From NCBI RefSeq assembly GCF_042477335.2, contig NC_091260.1:49681001-49745000 (forward strand): DNA of 64,000 nucleotides. Reading direction: 5' to 3'. This document shows positions 35,801-47,262 of this stretch, piece after piece. A program made the translations under genes and the position numbers. Each line of letters starts with the position of its first letter. Positions within the stretch are counted from its first letter, which is position 1. Origin of the DNA: Ovis canadensis (Eukaryota > Chordata > Mammalia > Artiodactyla > Bovidae). The notes under the pieces are model-generated. The model worked only from the letters and a program-made list of their open reading frames with translations. It ran no database searches and had not been told where the DNA came from.

Positions 35801-36015
35801 GGGCTTTCCAGGTGGTTCAGTGGTAAAGAATCCACCTGCCAATGCAGGAGATATGGGTTTGATCCCTGGGTCAGGATGAGCCCCTGGAGGAGGGCATGGT
35901 AACCCACTCCAATATCCTTGTCTGGAGAATCCCATGGATGGAGGACCCTGGAGAGGACACAGCGGAAGGGGTCACAGAGAGTAAGACGCAACAGAGCTGC
36001 ACTAGCATGAGCACG
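35801..36015 (+). mobile_element. Bov-tA SINE with target duplication
   Basis: Complete: head 'gggctttccaggtggttcag', body 'tctggagaatcccatggatg', end 'cactagcatgagcacg'. Perfect 12-bp duplications (tatatagaattt) lie at 35789-35800 and 36016-36027. Confidence 0.95.
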
Positions 36016-36150
36016 TATATAGAATTTAAATGAACCAAATTGTATTGGCATTTTATAGAATCTAAAGCCTCCAATTAAGGAGACGTGCAGATGGGAGTCT
36101 TCCATTTATCAGCTATCTTCTGTGGAGGTACAATATCATTGCCTAACTTT

Positions 36151-36400
36151 GCTGCTGCTACTGCTGCTGCTAAGTCGCTTCACTCATGTCCGACTCCGTG
36201 CAACCCCATAGACAGCAGCCCACAAGGCTCCCCCGTCCCTGGGATTCTCCAGGCAAGAATACTGGAGTGGGTTGCCATTTCCTTCTCCGATGCATGAAAG
36301 TGAAAAGTGAAAGTGAAGTCTCTCAGTCTTGTCCGACTCTTCGAGACCCCAGGCCCCTCTGTCCATGGGATTTTCCAGGCAAGAGTACTGGAGTGGGGCA
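36151..36400 (-). mobile_element. Bov-A2 dimer SINE with internal deletion
   Basis: Antisense dimer starting with a CTG run. The second monomer lacks about 25 bp between 'cttcgagacccc' and 'aggcccctctgtcc'. Nine-bp target duplications (cctaacttt / cctagcttt) lie at 36142-36150 and 36401-36409. Confidence 0.93.
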
Positions 36401-36409
36401 CCTAGCTTT

Positions 36410-37312
36410 AGGGGACACTAAATAACCAAACTAAAGGGAAAGGAATGAAGAGTTTCAGAGAACTGAGTAATCAGGGACTTTCTAGATACTATGGAAATGC
36501 CTGGGACTAGAGGGGCTCAGAAATGATGGGAGTTGAAGGGTCATAGGAGAATTGAGAAAGGTGATGTAATCAAGAAGGACATGGTTTATGTGGAGACCAC
36601 AGGAATCAAACAATTCCTACCATGCCACCCTATGCCATTTAGTTAGGTTCCCTTTCCATACACTTCCCTCCAGGATTTTTAAACTCAGCCTATTGGAGGA
36701 ATTTCTCCTGGTTAAATAAATCTCTAGATAGTAATGGAAAATAATATCCTGCCTTATAATAAATGTTTGCTAGAATGTATTTGCAGAGTATACCGTAGTA
36801 GCCCTCCTTTTCTAAGATTATACGCAATGCATGGAAAAGTACTACCGAAACTCTAACACAGATGAGGCAAGACAAAGAACAAAGGCACTTTGAGAATTCA
36901 TATGGCACCTATTTGCTTTAAACAGAAGAGTAAACTTGTCAGCAAGTCATTAAGAAAAAGCATCACTGGAATGAAACATTGCTCTAAGCATTTGTTATTA
37001 CTTTAAAAATACTCAAAAGGTTACCTAGAACCCAGCAAACTGTATGGGCTGGAAAGTTTCCATTCTCACTTATAAGGACCACAGTATAAGTGAGGCATCC
37101 AATCTTCAGCCAACAGTTACTTTGCACAGAACGTCCCTTACCAATAGTGTTGCTTAAGGGGGCTAGTCCAATTTGATGAAAGTCTGAATGAGAAAATATT
37201 TTGATAAAGTTGTTTGATAGAAACATATGGTAAGATATAGCAAAATGTGTTTTTCCACCAATGAACCTGTTATCTTCTGTAAGTATAATTTATAATTAGT
37301 CTGTTATATCTA
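36410..37312. other. Unassigned sequence
   Basis: No gene or repeat is recognised. Confidence 0.45.
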
Positions 37313-37516
37313 TCAGTCCCATTCAATTGCTCAGCATGTCCAACTCTTTGTGACTCCATGGACCGCAGCATACCAGGCTTCCCTGTCCATCACCAACTCC
37401 CAGAGCTTACTCAAACTCATGTCCATCAAGCTAGTGATGCCATCCAACCATCTAGTCCTCTGTCGTCCCCTTCTCCTCCTGCTTTCAATCTTTTCCAGCA
37501 ACAGGGTCTTTTCTAT
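37313..37516 (-). mobile_element. BovB LINE 3' end, antisense
   Basis: 'tcagtcccattcaattgctc' to 'ttccagcaacagggtctttt'. It is the rightmost of the antisense copies. Confidence 0.92.
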
Positions 37517-37558
37517 ATGCAAAGGCATTAAACTATGTCGCTGGAAGAATCCTCCTAA

Positions 37559-37594
37559 TGTTTGTTTGTTTGCTTGCTTGCTTGCTTTTTTTTC
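37559..37594. repeat. (TTTG)/(CTTG)n simple repeat and T-run
   Basis: Tandem tttg then cttg units running into poly(T). Confidence 0.9.
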
Positions 37595-37616
37595 TTCTTT
37601 CAAGTAATCTCAACAT

Positions 37617-37811
37617 GGCTCAGACGGTAAAGAATCTGCCTACAATGCAGGATACCCGAGTTCAATCCCTGGATGGGGAAGAGCCCCTGGAGAAGGGAAT
37701 GGCTCCCCACTCCAGTATTCTTTCCTGGAAAATTCCATGGACAGAGGAGCCTAGTGGGCTACAGTCCATGGAACTGCTAAGTGTTGGACAGGACTGAGTG
37801 ACTAACACAAC
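37617..37811 (+). mobile_element. Bov-tA SINE, head truncated
   Basis: 'ggctcagacggtaaagaatc' to 'gactgagtgactaacacaac'. Eight-bp duplications (ctcaacat) at 37609-37616 and 37812-37819 mark the insertion. Confidence 0.9.
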
Positions 37812-38209
37812 CTCAACATTTCTTCTGGGATCTATTTGTATGTATCCATTTGCATAGAGTTCTAAGTGATTATATTGTTTGCTGGGCTGATTTTTTTTTT
37901 TTTCAGTATGTTTTGGTAAGAAAGCAAACAAACCCAGCCCATGTCTGTTTTATTCTGAATTCCTTTATAGTGGGACCCAAATGAAAGACATTGTACCTTC
38001 ATAAAAGTCTCTGACAGTGAGCCTCAGGTGTGGTTCTGGAATAAAGGCAGGACACAGAAAACAGTGAGAAGAAGGGAGGGGGAAAGAGAGGGAGTATGGG
38101 AAGGATACAGCCAGCCAGTATTGCATGCTTTTGGAAGCTCCAACTTGGACTTGAGTCACACATCCCAGGGAAAGAAAACCTCAAGGCTCCAAACACATAG
38201 GAACCACTT

Positions 38210-38267
38210 CAGTCATTCATATATATTCAATATATATTCAGTCATTCCTATATATTCATATATAAAC
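38210..38267. repeat. Two-copy 29-bp AT-rich tandem repeat
   Basis: Both units begin 'cagtcattc' (38210 and 38239) and continue with TATATTCA-type words. Confidence 0.8.
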
Positions 38268-38611
38268 TTAAGGAGAAGTTAATACTCACCAAGTACTGAC
38301 TGTGCACTGGAAAAAAATACCAAAAGCAGCATTATCATGGCCCCACGGGCCATAGTATAGCAAGGAATATGAACAAAGAAACCAGTCACAGCAATTTGCA
38401 ATAAGTAAGGTAATCCTACTTGTTCTAACAAACCACCATCCCCCAAATCTCTGTGACAGATGTTTATTTCCTGCTCATGTAACAATATGACACAGGCTTC
38501 CTGATGAGTTGGCAGCTATCAAACGTGAATTCAAAGACCAAGGTTTATTCCATCTTGTGGCTTCAGCATCATCATCATTTGATCTCCAAAATTATATTAA
38601 GAACACAAATT
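38268..38611. other. Unassigned sequence
   Basis: No gene or repeat is recognised. Confidence 0.4.
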
Positions 38612-39049
38612 GCTGGACTTCCCTGGGGTGCAATGGATAAGAATCCACCTGCCAGTGGAGGGGACATGCATTCAATCCCTGGTCTGGGAAAATTGCTCAC
38701 GCTGTGGAACAACTAAGCTTGTGTGCCGCAACTACCCAGCCTTATGTCACAATTACCAAGACGGTGTGCCCCAACGTCCAAGCCTATGTGCCCCAACTAC
38801 CAAGCCCGCGTGCTGCAACTACTCAAGCCCACATGCTCTAGGGCCTGAGAACTGCAATTACTGAGCCTGTGTGCCACAACTACTGAAGCCTGCATGCCTA
38901 GGGCCTGTGTTTAGCAGCAGGAGAATTCACTGCAACAGGAAGCCCTCATACTGCAACTAAGAGTAGCCCCCGCTCGCGATAACTAGAGAAAGCCTGCACG
39001 CAGCAGCAAAGACACAGCACAACTGTAAATAAATAATTGTTTTAAAAAT
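38612..39049 (+). mobile_element. CHR-1-like SINE with internal tandem array
   Basis: Head 'ggacttccctggggtgcaat' and an A-rich tail after 'cagcacaactgtaaataaat'. Seven-bp duplications (acaaatt) lie at 38605-38611 and 39050-39056. At about 438 bp it is longer than the other CHR copies here. Most of the excess is roughly eight tandem units of about 22 bp between 38711 and 38910. Confidence 0.85.
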
Positions 39050-39056
39050 ACAAATT

Positions 39057-39404
39057 TCCAGTATAAAGAATACAAGAAACATTATCGCCACAAATCCAAA
39101 ATGACAAACAGCTAAGAAATTAACATTACGAAAATTTTTATGCCCACAAATTCTGTGACTTGGATGAAATGAGCAAATTCTTGAAAAATACATCTTGCCA
39201 ATGCGGAGGCAAAATGAAGTGAAAATTCTAAATAGTCCTATAGCTAGTCAATAGATTGAATTTATCATTTAGAACTTTGCCACAAATAAAACCCCAGACT
39301 TCGATAGTTTCTCTGGTGAAATTCTATCAAACATTTATGGAAGAAGTAACTACAGCACTATACCAACTCTTTTGGACAATAGAGGGAGAGGGAATGCTCC
39401 CCAG
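39057..39404 (+). mobile_element. L1 LINE ORF2 fragment
   Basis: 'tttttatgcccacaaattct', 'aaataaaaccccagacttcg', 'tctatcaaacatttatggaa' and 'ccaactcttttggacaatag' follow L1 ORF2 between the endonuclease and reverse transcriptase regions. The frame is decayed. Confidence 0.75.
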
Positions 39405-39609
39405 CAAATCCCTGGTGGCTCAGAGCTTAACGCGTCTGCCTGCAGTGCAGGAGACCTGCGTTTGATCCCCGGGTCGGGAAGATCCCCTGGAGAAGGAAAT
39501 AGCAACCCACTCCAGTATTCTTGCCTGGAGAATCCCATGGACAGAGGAGCCTGGTGGGCTACAGTCCACAGGGTCGCAAAGAGTCAGACACGACTGAGTG
39601 ACTTCACTA
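39405..39609 (+). mobile_element. Bov-tA SINE nested in L1
   Basis: 'atccctggtggctcagagct' to 'gacacgactgagtgacttca'. L1-like text resumes after it. Confidence 0.93.
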
Positions 39610-39690
39610 GCATAACCTGAATACTTTAAATAAAGACAATATAACAAAAGAAAATTACAAAATTTCACTGGGCATCATCTCCCTTTCAGC
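39610..39690 (+). mobile_element. L1 LINE ORF2 fragment, continuation
   Basis: 'agcataacctgaatacttta' and 'acaaaagaaaattacaaaat' continue the L1 ORF2 text interrupted by the SINE. Confidence 0.6.
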
Positions 39691-40362
39691 CAGTTGGAAC
39701 GGAAACCCGGTAAAGATGATTTCATGTGAAAAGTTTCTCTTGTAAGCCAGGCCTGTATATGGGATACACCACATCTACTCATATACCTTGAGAAATTAAT
39801 AATATAACATGTAAGGAAAACATACACAGACCGCCGGTCCAGCACATGGACAACACTGTGGCTGGTGAAGTGAAGGAATGAATGAATGGGCCAGCAGTTA
39901 GCTCACAATGTAAATGAGCTCTCTTAAAATTGCCTCTACCTAGTTCCAGATGAAGTAGTAACTACTGCACCAACAATAATGGTTTACAAGTCACTAACGG
40001 GCCCTGGTTCAGAGCTAACTTGTGGCTAGAACACTGGGTGTGTATTTGCTTTCTGTGGGACTTTGCGGTCAGCCTGACCTAGCATTAAATGTCTCAGTTC
40101 CAATTGTACGTGAAGCTAGTGGGATTCTTCTGTAGTCACTTAACCTTCCACCACCCCAATTCATTTTCTTTGGAGAGATGGGGCCCATGCTAATAGAGGC
40201 AGTGGGGCAAGTCCAGAAATCTATCCTACTGACTTTATGGCAAACACTGTGTGGTTTCTCTGCATATATGAAAAGTTGGTAAATTTGTTTTAAAAGATAG
40301 ACTTGTCTTGTTTCAATGGACACCACATGCCTCCCTGACTCAGCTCTCTTCCACTTTCCAAG
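39691..40362. other. Unassigned sequence
   Basis: No gene is recognised. Confidence 0.45.
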
Positions 40363-40985
40363 ATAGGAAAACACTGGAAATAGTGTCAGACTTTATTTTT
40401 GGGGGCTCCAAAATCACTGCAGATGGTGATTGCAGCCATGAAATTAAAAGACGCTTACTCCTTGGAAGGAAAGTTATGACCAACCTAGACAGCATATTAA
40501 AAAGCACAGACATTACTTTGCCGACTAAGGTCCATCTAGTCAAGGCTATGGTTTTTCCAGTACTCATGTATGGATGTGAGAGTTAGACTATAAAGAAAGC
40601 TGAGGGCTGAAGAATTGATGTTTTTGAACTGTGGTGTTGGGGAAGATTCTTGAGAGTCCCTTGGACTGCAAGGAGATCCAACCAGTGCATCCTAAAGATC
40701 AGTCCTGGGTGTTCATTGGAAGAACTGATGCTGAAGCTGAAACTCCAATACTTTGGCCACCTCATGCGAAGAGCTGACTCATTTGAAAAGACCTTGATGC
40801 TGGGAAAGACTGAGGGCAGGGGGAGAAGGGGACGACAGAGGATGAGATGGTTGGATGGCATCACCAACTCAATGGACATGGGTTTGGGTGGACTCCAGCA
40901 GTTGGTGATGGACAGGGAGGCCTGGCGTGCTGCAGATCATGGGGTCGCAAATAGTCAGACACAACTGAGCAACTGAACTGAACTG
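40363..40985 (+). mobile_element. BovB LINE 3' portion, sense
   Basis: About 620 bp of the ORF2 C-terminal region and tail. It starts inside ORF2 ('agtgtcagactttatttttg') and reads through to 'gagcaactgaactgaactg'. The C-terminal frame is open for 92 codons (40308-40586), then shifts to another 108-codon frame (40650-40976). Confidence 0.95.
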
Positions 40986-41434
40986 TTTTTCTTTATTTCC
41001 TTTCCCCATCCTAATTATTTTTCTTTCCACATTTCCTGACCTACCACAAAATATCCTGGTTTTCTCTAAAGAGCTGAAGGGAACATAGGCTTTCTGGAGA
41101 TTTCTGAGCATAGCTTCAATCCAGATTGTCCTTCTCTGAAAATCAGGATAATGGTTTCCTTCAAACAGTGGCAGCAACCATGGCGAAGAAACAGGAAAGC
41201 CCTGTCTGGGGCACCAGCACAGAGTACAGTGACACTGTCCACGTCCTCACGCCTCCTTTATAATTTCCTCAGTCCCCCAACTGCAACTGCAAGCATAATG
41301 AGCAAGGCTTTCCACTGGTATTTCCTATCTACCACCGTTACCACCTCCACCCTCCACATCTCTCTGGGTCACAGCTTCCCTGAGCCCACTTCCACCATTC
41401 AGAAGAATTATGGAGCATCTTTATGAAGCCCCTC
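40986..41434. other. Unassigned sequence
   Basis: No gene is recognised. It is the pre-insertion flank of the inverted BovB. Confidence 0.45.
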
Positions 41435-41448
41435 AAAGAGCCCAGCAT

Positions 41449-41773
41449 TTCTCATGATGTACTCTATATAGAAGTTAAATAAGCAGGGTGACAATATACA
41501 GCCTTGACGTACTCCTTTTCCTATTTGGAAACAGTATGTTGTTCCATGCTCATGCAAAGAGTTGACTCATTGGAAAAGACTCTGATGCTGGGAGGGATTG
41601 GGGGCAAGAGGAGAAGGGGACGACAGAGGATGAGATGGCTGGATGGCATCACTGACTCAATGAACCTGAGTTTGGGTAAACTCCAGGAGTTGGTGATGGA
41701 CAGGGAGGCCTGGCGTGCTGCAGTTCATAGGGTTGCAGAGAGTTGGACACGACTGAGCGACTGAACTGAACTG
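41449..41773 (+). mobile_element. BovB insertion with inverted 5' half
   Basis: 41449 to about 41539 is the reverse complement of the BovB reverse-transcriptase region ('aagcagggtgacaatataca', 'gtatgttgttccatg'). From about 41540 to 41773 it is the forward BovB 3' end ('cgaagagttgactc'-type text to 'ctgagcgactgaactgaact'). Perfect 14-bp target duplications (aaagagcccagcat) at 41435-41448 and 41774-41787 enclose both parts, so they arrived together. Confidence 0.95.
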
Positions 41774-41787
41774 AAAGAGCCCAGCAT

Positions 41788-41917
41788 GGCAGCAGAACAC
41801 TACCCTTTCAGCCACCCTGACGTTTCATCCTGGCCTGAGTTTACCTTCATAAGATACCCTACATTCAAAACCAACAGTTAAGCACTGAACTTGTGTTTTA
41901 TTGTTTCTAATGTATAT
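41788..41917. other. Unassigned sequence
   Basis: Short unique flank. Confidence 0.4.
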
Positions 41918-42042
41918 TACCCTGGAGAAGGAAATGGCAACCCACTCCAGTATTCTTGCCTGGTTAATCCCATGGACAGAGGAGCCTAGTGGGCTATGGT
42001 CCACGGGGCTGCAAAGAGTCAGACACGACTGAGCTACTGAAC
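41918..42042 (+). mobile_element. Bov-A monomer SINE with target duplication
   Basis: 'ctggagaaggaaatggcaac' to 'gacacgactgagctactga'. Nine-bp duplications (aatgtatat) lie at 41909-41917 and 42043-42051. Confidence 0.92.
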
Positions 42043-42057
42043 AATGTATATCAGGTT

Positions 42058-42175
42058 CTTCTAGATAAATTGTAAGTTCCTTGAGGACAAGTCATGTCTA
42101 AAGCTGCTCTAGAACTTCTATAGGCCCTCATACAGCCTTTCACGTCATAGATCCTCAATTAATGATTTGATTTAA
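42058..42175 (+). mobile_element. L2 LINE 3' fragment
   Basis: 'aaattgtaagttccttgagg' and 'catagatcctcaattaatga' match the L2 end. Confidence 0.65.
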
Positions 42176-43049
42176 ATCAAACAAGGGTGCAATCACTGGC
42201 TAAAAAGCAAACATCCTTAAGAAAGACAACAGTATAAGCTTGTTGTGTCTTTCTTACCCGCATTTGCATGGTGTTTCTTGTAACGGTGTTTGGATTGAGG
42301 CTGACAGTGAGAGAGGAAAACTTGGTATTGAGGAGAAGGGGGTTGGCAAAAAGGGAGACCCTCCCCAAGTGGAGGAAATGGAAAGTTGAGGGAAGTTGGA
42401 ACTATATTTTATACTGATAGGACTATCAGAATTCAGAGGAAAAAAAACGGTTCCACAGTGACCAGAGTGGTCAGAAAAGATTTTGTAGAAAAAAGGAGGA
42501 CCACTTGAAAGAATACGATTTTCTTAGAAAAGTCAGAGAGCTTTTCCTGCCAGGAGAACAGACTCAGCAAAGGAATCATGATAGAGTTTGATAAGTCAGG
42601 GCCTTGAAGAGATGGTGTTGACTTAGGCCAAGAATGTTCGGGGGCTGTGGGAGGCATGGTTGGGATAGTTACTGTGAGGTCCATTTATAGGGAACTTTGA
42701 AAGTCAGACATGGGAGTAGGAAGCCATGATAGGTTCTTAAGCTAGGGAAGGTCCTGGTGAAAGTGTTATTCAGGGATATAGAGCAGGTTACAGTCCAATA
42801 TTCTCTACATTCTAATACGGTAACCAGATAATGTAACCAATGCCTCAGTGTGGTACCCGAATATCTTCCTCCTGCTAAACGGCCGTGCTTCTAGAAAAGT
42901 CAATCTAATGAGAACTTCAGGCACCATGGCAATCTTTGGACAAGATATATTTATTTGCAGTATCTCAAATTTCAGAGCATGGACAGCTTTCTTTCAGATC
43001 CATACTTAGACCTGACTCTAGACCCTGAGTGCAAGGCAAACAACTTTCT
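42176..43049. other. Unassigned sequence
   Basis: A possible antisense L2 trace lies at about 42715-42780. No gene is recognised. Confidence 0.4.
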
Positions 43050-43243
43050 TTTGCTGTCGTTTAGTTGCTAAGTCGTGTCTGACTCTTTGCGACCCCATGG
43101 ACTGTATATAGCCAGCCAGGCTCCTCTGTTCATGGGATTTCCCAGGCAAGAATACTAGAGCTGGACTGGGTTACCATTTCCTTCTCCAGGGGATGTTCCT
43201 GACCCAGGGATCAAACTTGCATCTATCTTATATGCAAGTGAAG
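43050..43243 (-). mobile_element. Bov-tA SINE
   Basis: Antisense: 'gtcgtttagttgctaagtcg' body and 'cctgacccagggatcaaact' head. A small insertion ('tatatagccag') lies inside the body. Confidence 0.9.
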
Positions 43244-43328
43244 GCTGAGATTCCCTCATGGGGAGGATAAAGGGCAGGTATATGGAGCCACAGGCTAACA
43301 GGTTTTTGTAGCTATTTCTCCTTTAGAC

Positions 43329-43482
43329 CAGTGCTTCTGGAACTTTAATATACATACAAATCACCTGGGAATCATGTTAAAATGCAGATTCTAGTTCAGT
43401 TGGTCTGAGATAGAGTCTAAGCTCCATTTCTAACAAAAACCTGGTTGGTGCTCATTGCCACAAGTCTATGGGCCATGGCTTA
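43329..43482 (+). mobile_element. MER5A-type hAT transposon
   Basis: 'cagtgcttctggaactttaa', 'caaatcacctgggaatcatg' and 'aaatgcagattctagttcag' follow the MER5A consensus from its left terminus. Confidence 0.85.
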
Positions 43483-43584
43483 AAAAGTAAGGATCTGACC
43501 ACCATCATTAATAGTAAGCCTACAGTACATGAAAATGAACTCCAACCAAAGACTGAGCCTGGCAAAACAGTCTTGGGACCCCAT

Positions 43585-43790
43585 GACCACCTTCTCCATC
43601 TCCTCCCTCACCACTTCACTAACTCCAGCATCTCAATCACCTCCACTCTCACCATCGTCTCCATAACCACCACCATCACCTTTATTATCATCTCCATCAC
43701 CATCACCACCACCTCCAATAACACTACCATAGACTTCACCTCCACCATCTCCATCACTATCACTAACACCACTACCATCTCTACCACGTC
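43585..43790. repeat. Degenerate CAY trinucleotide repeat
   Basis: About 200 bp rich in CAC/CAT/TCC words with frequent interruptions. It opens a Thr/Ser/Ile-rich frame on the plus strand (43468-43884) and a Val/Met-rich one on the minus strand. Both are by-products of the repeat. Confidence 0.85.
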
Positions 43791-43799
43791 AATATTGCC

Positions 43800-46700
43800 C
43801 ATTTTAAATCATCAAAATTACTTGTATGACAGATCATTTGTTTATCCAACCAGATTCTTCTTGGGCACCCAAGGGATGATTTGACCAATAGATGTGGGCA
43901 CTGAAATCAAGGACTGTGATCTCTAACCAAATAATAATGATAAGAACTGGTGATTGGCAGTTCATCAAGCACAGTCATGACAGCTGGAAATATCAGCTTC
44001 TTCTGACAGAAATAGCTAAAGCACAGAAGGAGAGCTAACAGTAAGGCAAATCTTAATGATAGTAAAATGGTTGTCAAAAGGCATCTGCCAAAATTGCACC
44101 TTCACATCGGCGTGCTTTGGACGTGTAGCAGAGCTCATACATTTGGAAGGAAAAAAATGTAAAGAGGTGAGCTTAGCTCACAGCTGTACCAGGTAACTCC
44201 TCTGCTACATAAAATTAAGAACAGAAAACTGGGATTTCTTTCCTACTCTTTCTTTAGTCCCTAAGAAGATCTCTGAGAGGGGCTGCCAAGTATGCTTAAC
44301 CTCTGTGTCCACCAAACTCTAATCCCTGGCAAACATAATTTTTATTCTGAAAATGAGAAATCCACCCAAGCAGTAGCAGCCTGAAGTTCAGAAACATCTG
44401 TACTGTTAGGTGAACATGATCTGTACATATGATGTGGGTAGTGGTGAGTTCCTCTTCTCAGCTTCTGAAAGCCTAGGAAGGCAGCAACTCAGCCCAGCCC
44501 ACGTGAACCTTCTGGGGTTTCAGAAGTGATTACAACCAAGTTCTCTAATTGCTTGTGCGTTTTATTAAGTAGATCTCATTTGAGTCTAAAATCACATGTG
44601 ATATTTAAATGTTATTTCTGTAAGCTACACAAAACTATAATCTTTCAGTAAAGAAAAAAGATGCTGTCAAATAAGAGATATGAAATGAGATCGTTCTTCT
44701 TTGCGAGACAGATGTTTTTTTTGGCTCTTTGGTATAATACATTCCATATTAGAGTCTCTTTCTAACCAAACACTAGGAATAGCACATGCTTACATAAAGT
44801 GCACCAGAACCATTATCAAGAAAACTTCTTTTTATTAACACTGACAACTCTTGAGGTCCCTGGTACAGAAACCTCACACTGCCAGCTGCAAACAGGACCC
44901 ATTATGCCAAGGCTGGACTTTTTCCATCCATCTCACATATTCCTGCAATAGAAATAAATCTATACATTTCCTTAGAACCCACCACAGGAGTTGACAAATG
45001 GTTTTTCCCCCTCTTATCTTTCCTGTGAAGCACTTGTCCTCTTATACCAGTAGATTTCATAAGATTTAAGGTTTCTTTTCCCATCTTTAAAGAAATGTAG
45101 AAAAAGAAGACAGTAGGGATTGCATAAACTTGCCCAGAAAAAAAAATTCCATCAAACCAACTGTCTTACTCTACTTGTATTTATCGCCAAAACAAGTTTG
45201 GTGCTCAGTAAATATCAGCTGAAACTAATTAGCTCCAGGACAAAAATTTCCATATTGAACTGGGATGACAAGAATGTAACCAGAAATGAATAAAATGTAC
45301 TGGTTGGAAGCAGATGGCAGTTCTACCAACTAGTGTGTGTGCAGTGAGAGGAACAAATGGTTAGTATTAGGCTGATTTAATTTTCAGTTGGAGGTTCTTC
45401 TTCATGACAGAGAAGCTGATGTTCATTTAAATCCTCTGACCTCAGCCAACTGTGAATACCTTCTGGGTTTGCTGAGGTCTTGCTTTCTTCTGCAGAGTTT
45501 TTAAACATGGCATCTTGCCCTTCAACAGCCTGGGGGCACTGCTAGCTAAGATAAAGTGCAAACAAATATTCCTTGAAGAGACAAGAACCTGCATATGGGG
45601 AATATGGAGCTGTCCTTCATAAAGTGTGACGTTCTTCCATGTTGCTGGTGTGTGTAACGAAGGGATTACAGCAACGCTTGGAATTTAAAAGACACACAGG
45701 CTTGGTTGTTTCAAAAGAGACTGTGTGAGAGTCTGTGGAGATTTCTGGGAACAGAACTGGGTTCCCCTTCCCCATGGAGTGAAAGTGGGTGGTGGTGGGG
45801 ACCCAACAGGTAGACAAGCTCCTAGATCCACTGGGACCATAGTCAACAATCAACAGAACTAGTCAGTAGTTAGGGGAACTAATCAATAGTCAAGACTATT
45901 TGCCTTCAGTTCCCCCACACCTTGGGGTGCAGCTCCCACCCCTCTGCCCAGTACAAGGCTGCTCACCCTAAAGCAGGGTAGAGAAGAGGTGCTGACCTCT
46001 TTCATCCCCCTGCCCCACCGCTGTACAACCCTGACCGGAGTGAAGACCTTGTATTCTGCCAGGATGTTGGGGAGGCTCTTCCACTTAAGCTGGACAGTCT
46101 GCCCCACTGTAGGTCTGACCCTACCCGTATTTCCTAAGCTTACTCAGAGGTCATCTGTAACTCCAGTAGTTGGTTCTCAAACATGCAAAAGCTTTCCTCC
46201 CTCAAAGACATGCATCTCTTTCTGCCTGTGGTTTTAGACTCAGAAGCATGCCTGAGTCTAGTCTCCTCTGGACTCAGACACATGCCTGGTCCTTGGAAGC
46301 AATGAGATACTCATTCACCAACTATGAGTGAAGACTTCAGTTTTTGTGTCCCTTGGTGAGACAATTCTTGGGTGTGTCCTACCCAGCCTCTCAGAAGGTC
46401 TGCAAAAGGATTAGCTGTCCCCAGAGGTAACACACCTGCTAATGTCCCTTTGATTTGCTGTTTGAGTTTTGTATCACATAGTTTTGAGGGGCAGAACATG
46501 AAAGATTTCAAAGATTGGTCCTCTTAATGTCTGGGTTAGTGTGAATAGCTGAAGAGCTGCCATATCTGGGTTAAACATCTTTGTAAGTGGCCAGCTGTTT
46601 GAAACCTGTGTAGGCAAACATATGAGGAAAACATCTCTTCCCAGTTCCTTGTTTAATAGCTTCGTCTTGGTAGTTGGACCGTGGTAGTAGTATTTACACA

Positions 46701-46924
46701 CACACACAAATCAGCAAACACTACACATTTCCCCAAAGAGCTATTGTGGAACATTTACCAGCAAACCAATGGCACCATCCCCGAGGCCTTACTAATTCTT
46801 CAGCCTTCTTATACAAGAGTGGCCTAAAAAATACTTAGGCCACCCACTTATCTTGAATACCATTATCATTACTAACATAATCATCATCATGCGAGTTACT
46901 AATCCTTCAAATAGGAGGTGGCTT
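43800..46924. other. Long stretch without recognised repeats or genes
   Basis: Unique-looking DNA of about 3.1 kb. It holds a perfect 9-bp inverted repeat with an 8-nt spacer at 46235-46260 and a short CA run at 46697-46708. No frame shows a domain. Confidence 0.45.
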
Positions 46925-47262
46925 ATTTTTTTAATTAATTATTTTTGGCTGTGTTGAGTCTTCACTGCTTTGCTCAAGCTTTCTCTAGTTGCAGCAAGCA
47001 GAGGTTACTCTTCACTGCAGGGCACGGGCTTCTCATTGTGGTGGCTTCTCTTGGTGTGGAGCACAGGCTCTAGGCACACAGGCTTCAGCAGTTACCGCAC
47101 ACAGGCTCATTAGTTGCACCTCGTGGGCTCCAGAGCACAGGCTCATCAGTTGTGGCATGAACTGCTCCTTGGCATGTGGAATGTTCCTGGATCAGGGATC
47201 AAACCTCTGTTCCTTGCATTGGCAAATGGACTCATCCACTGCACCACCAGGGAAGTCTAGGA
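46925..47262 (-). mobile_element. CHR-1-type SINE, antisense
   Basis: A near-complete antisense copy: 'tttggctgtgttgagtcttc', 'tggtggcttctcttggtgtg', 'ctccttggcatgtggaatgt' and terminal 'actgcaccaccagggaagtc'. Confidence 0.88.

Noticed and set aside
41151..41426. Possible processed pseudogene upstream of the inverted BovB (atggcgaag-like start)
   Set aside because: The frame has no recognisable protein, no A tail and no flanking duplication of its own.
43468..43884. 138-codon Thr/Ser-rich frame
   Set aside because: It is created by the CAY trinucleotide tract. The minus strand is open as well, as expected of a stop-poor simple repeat.
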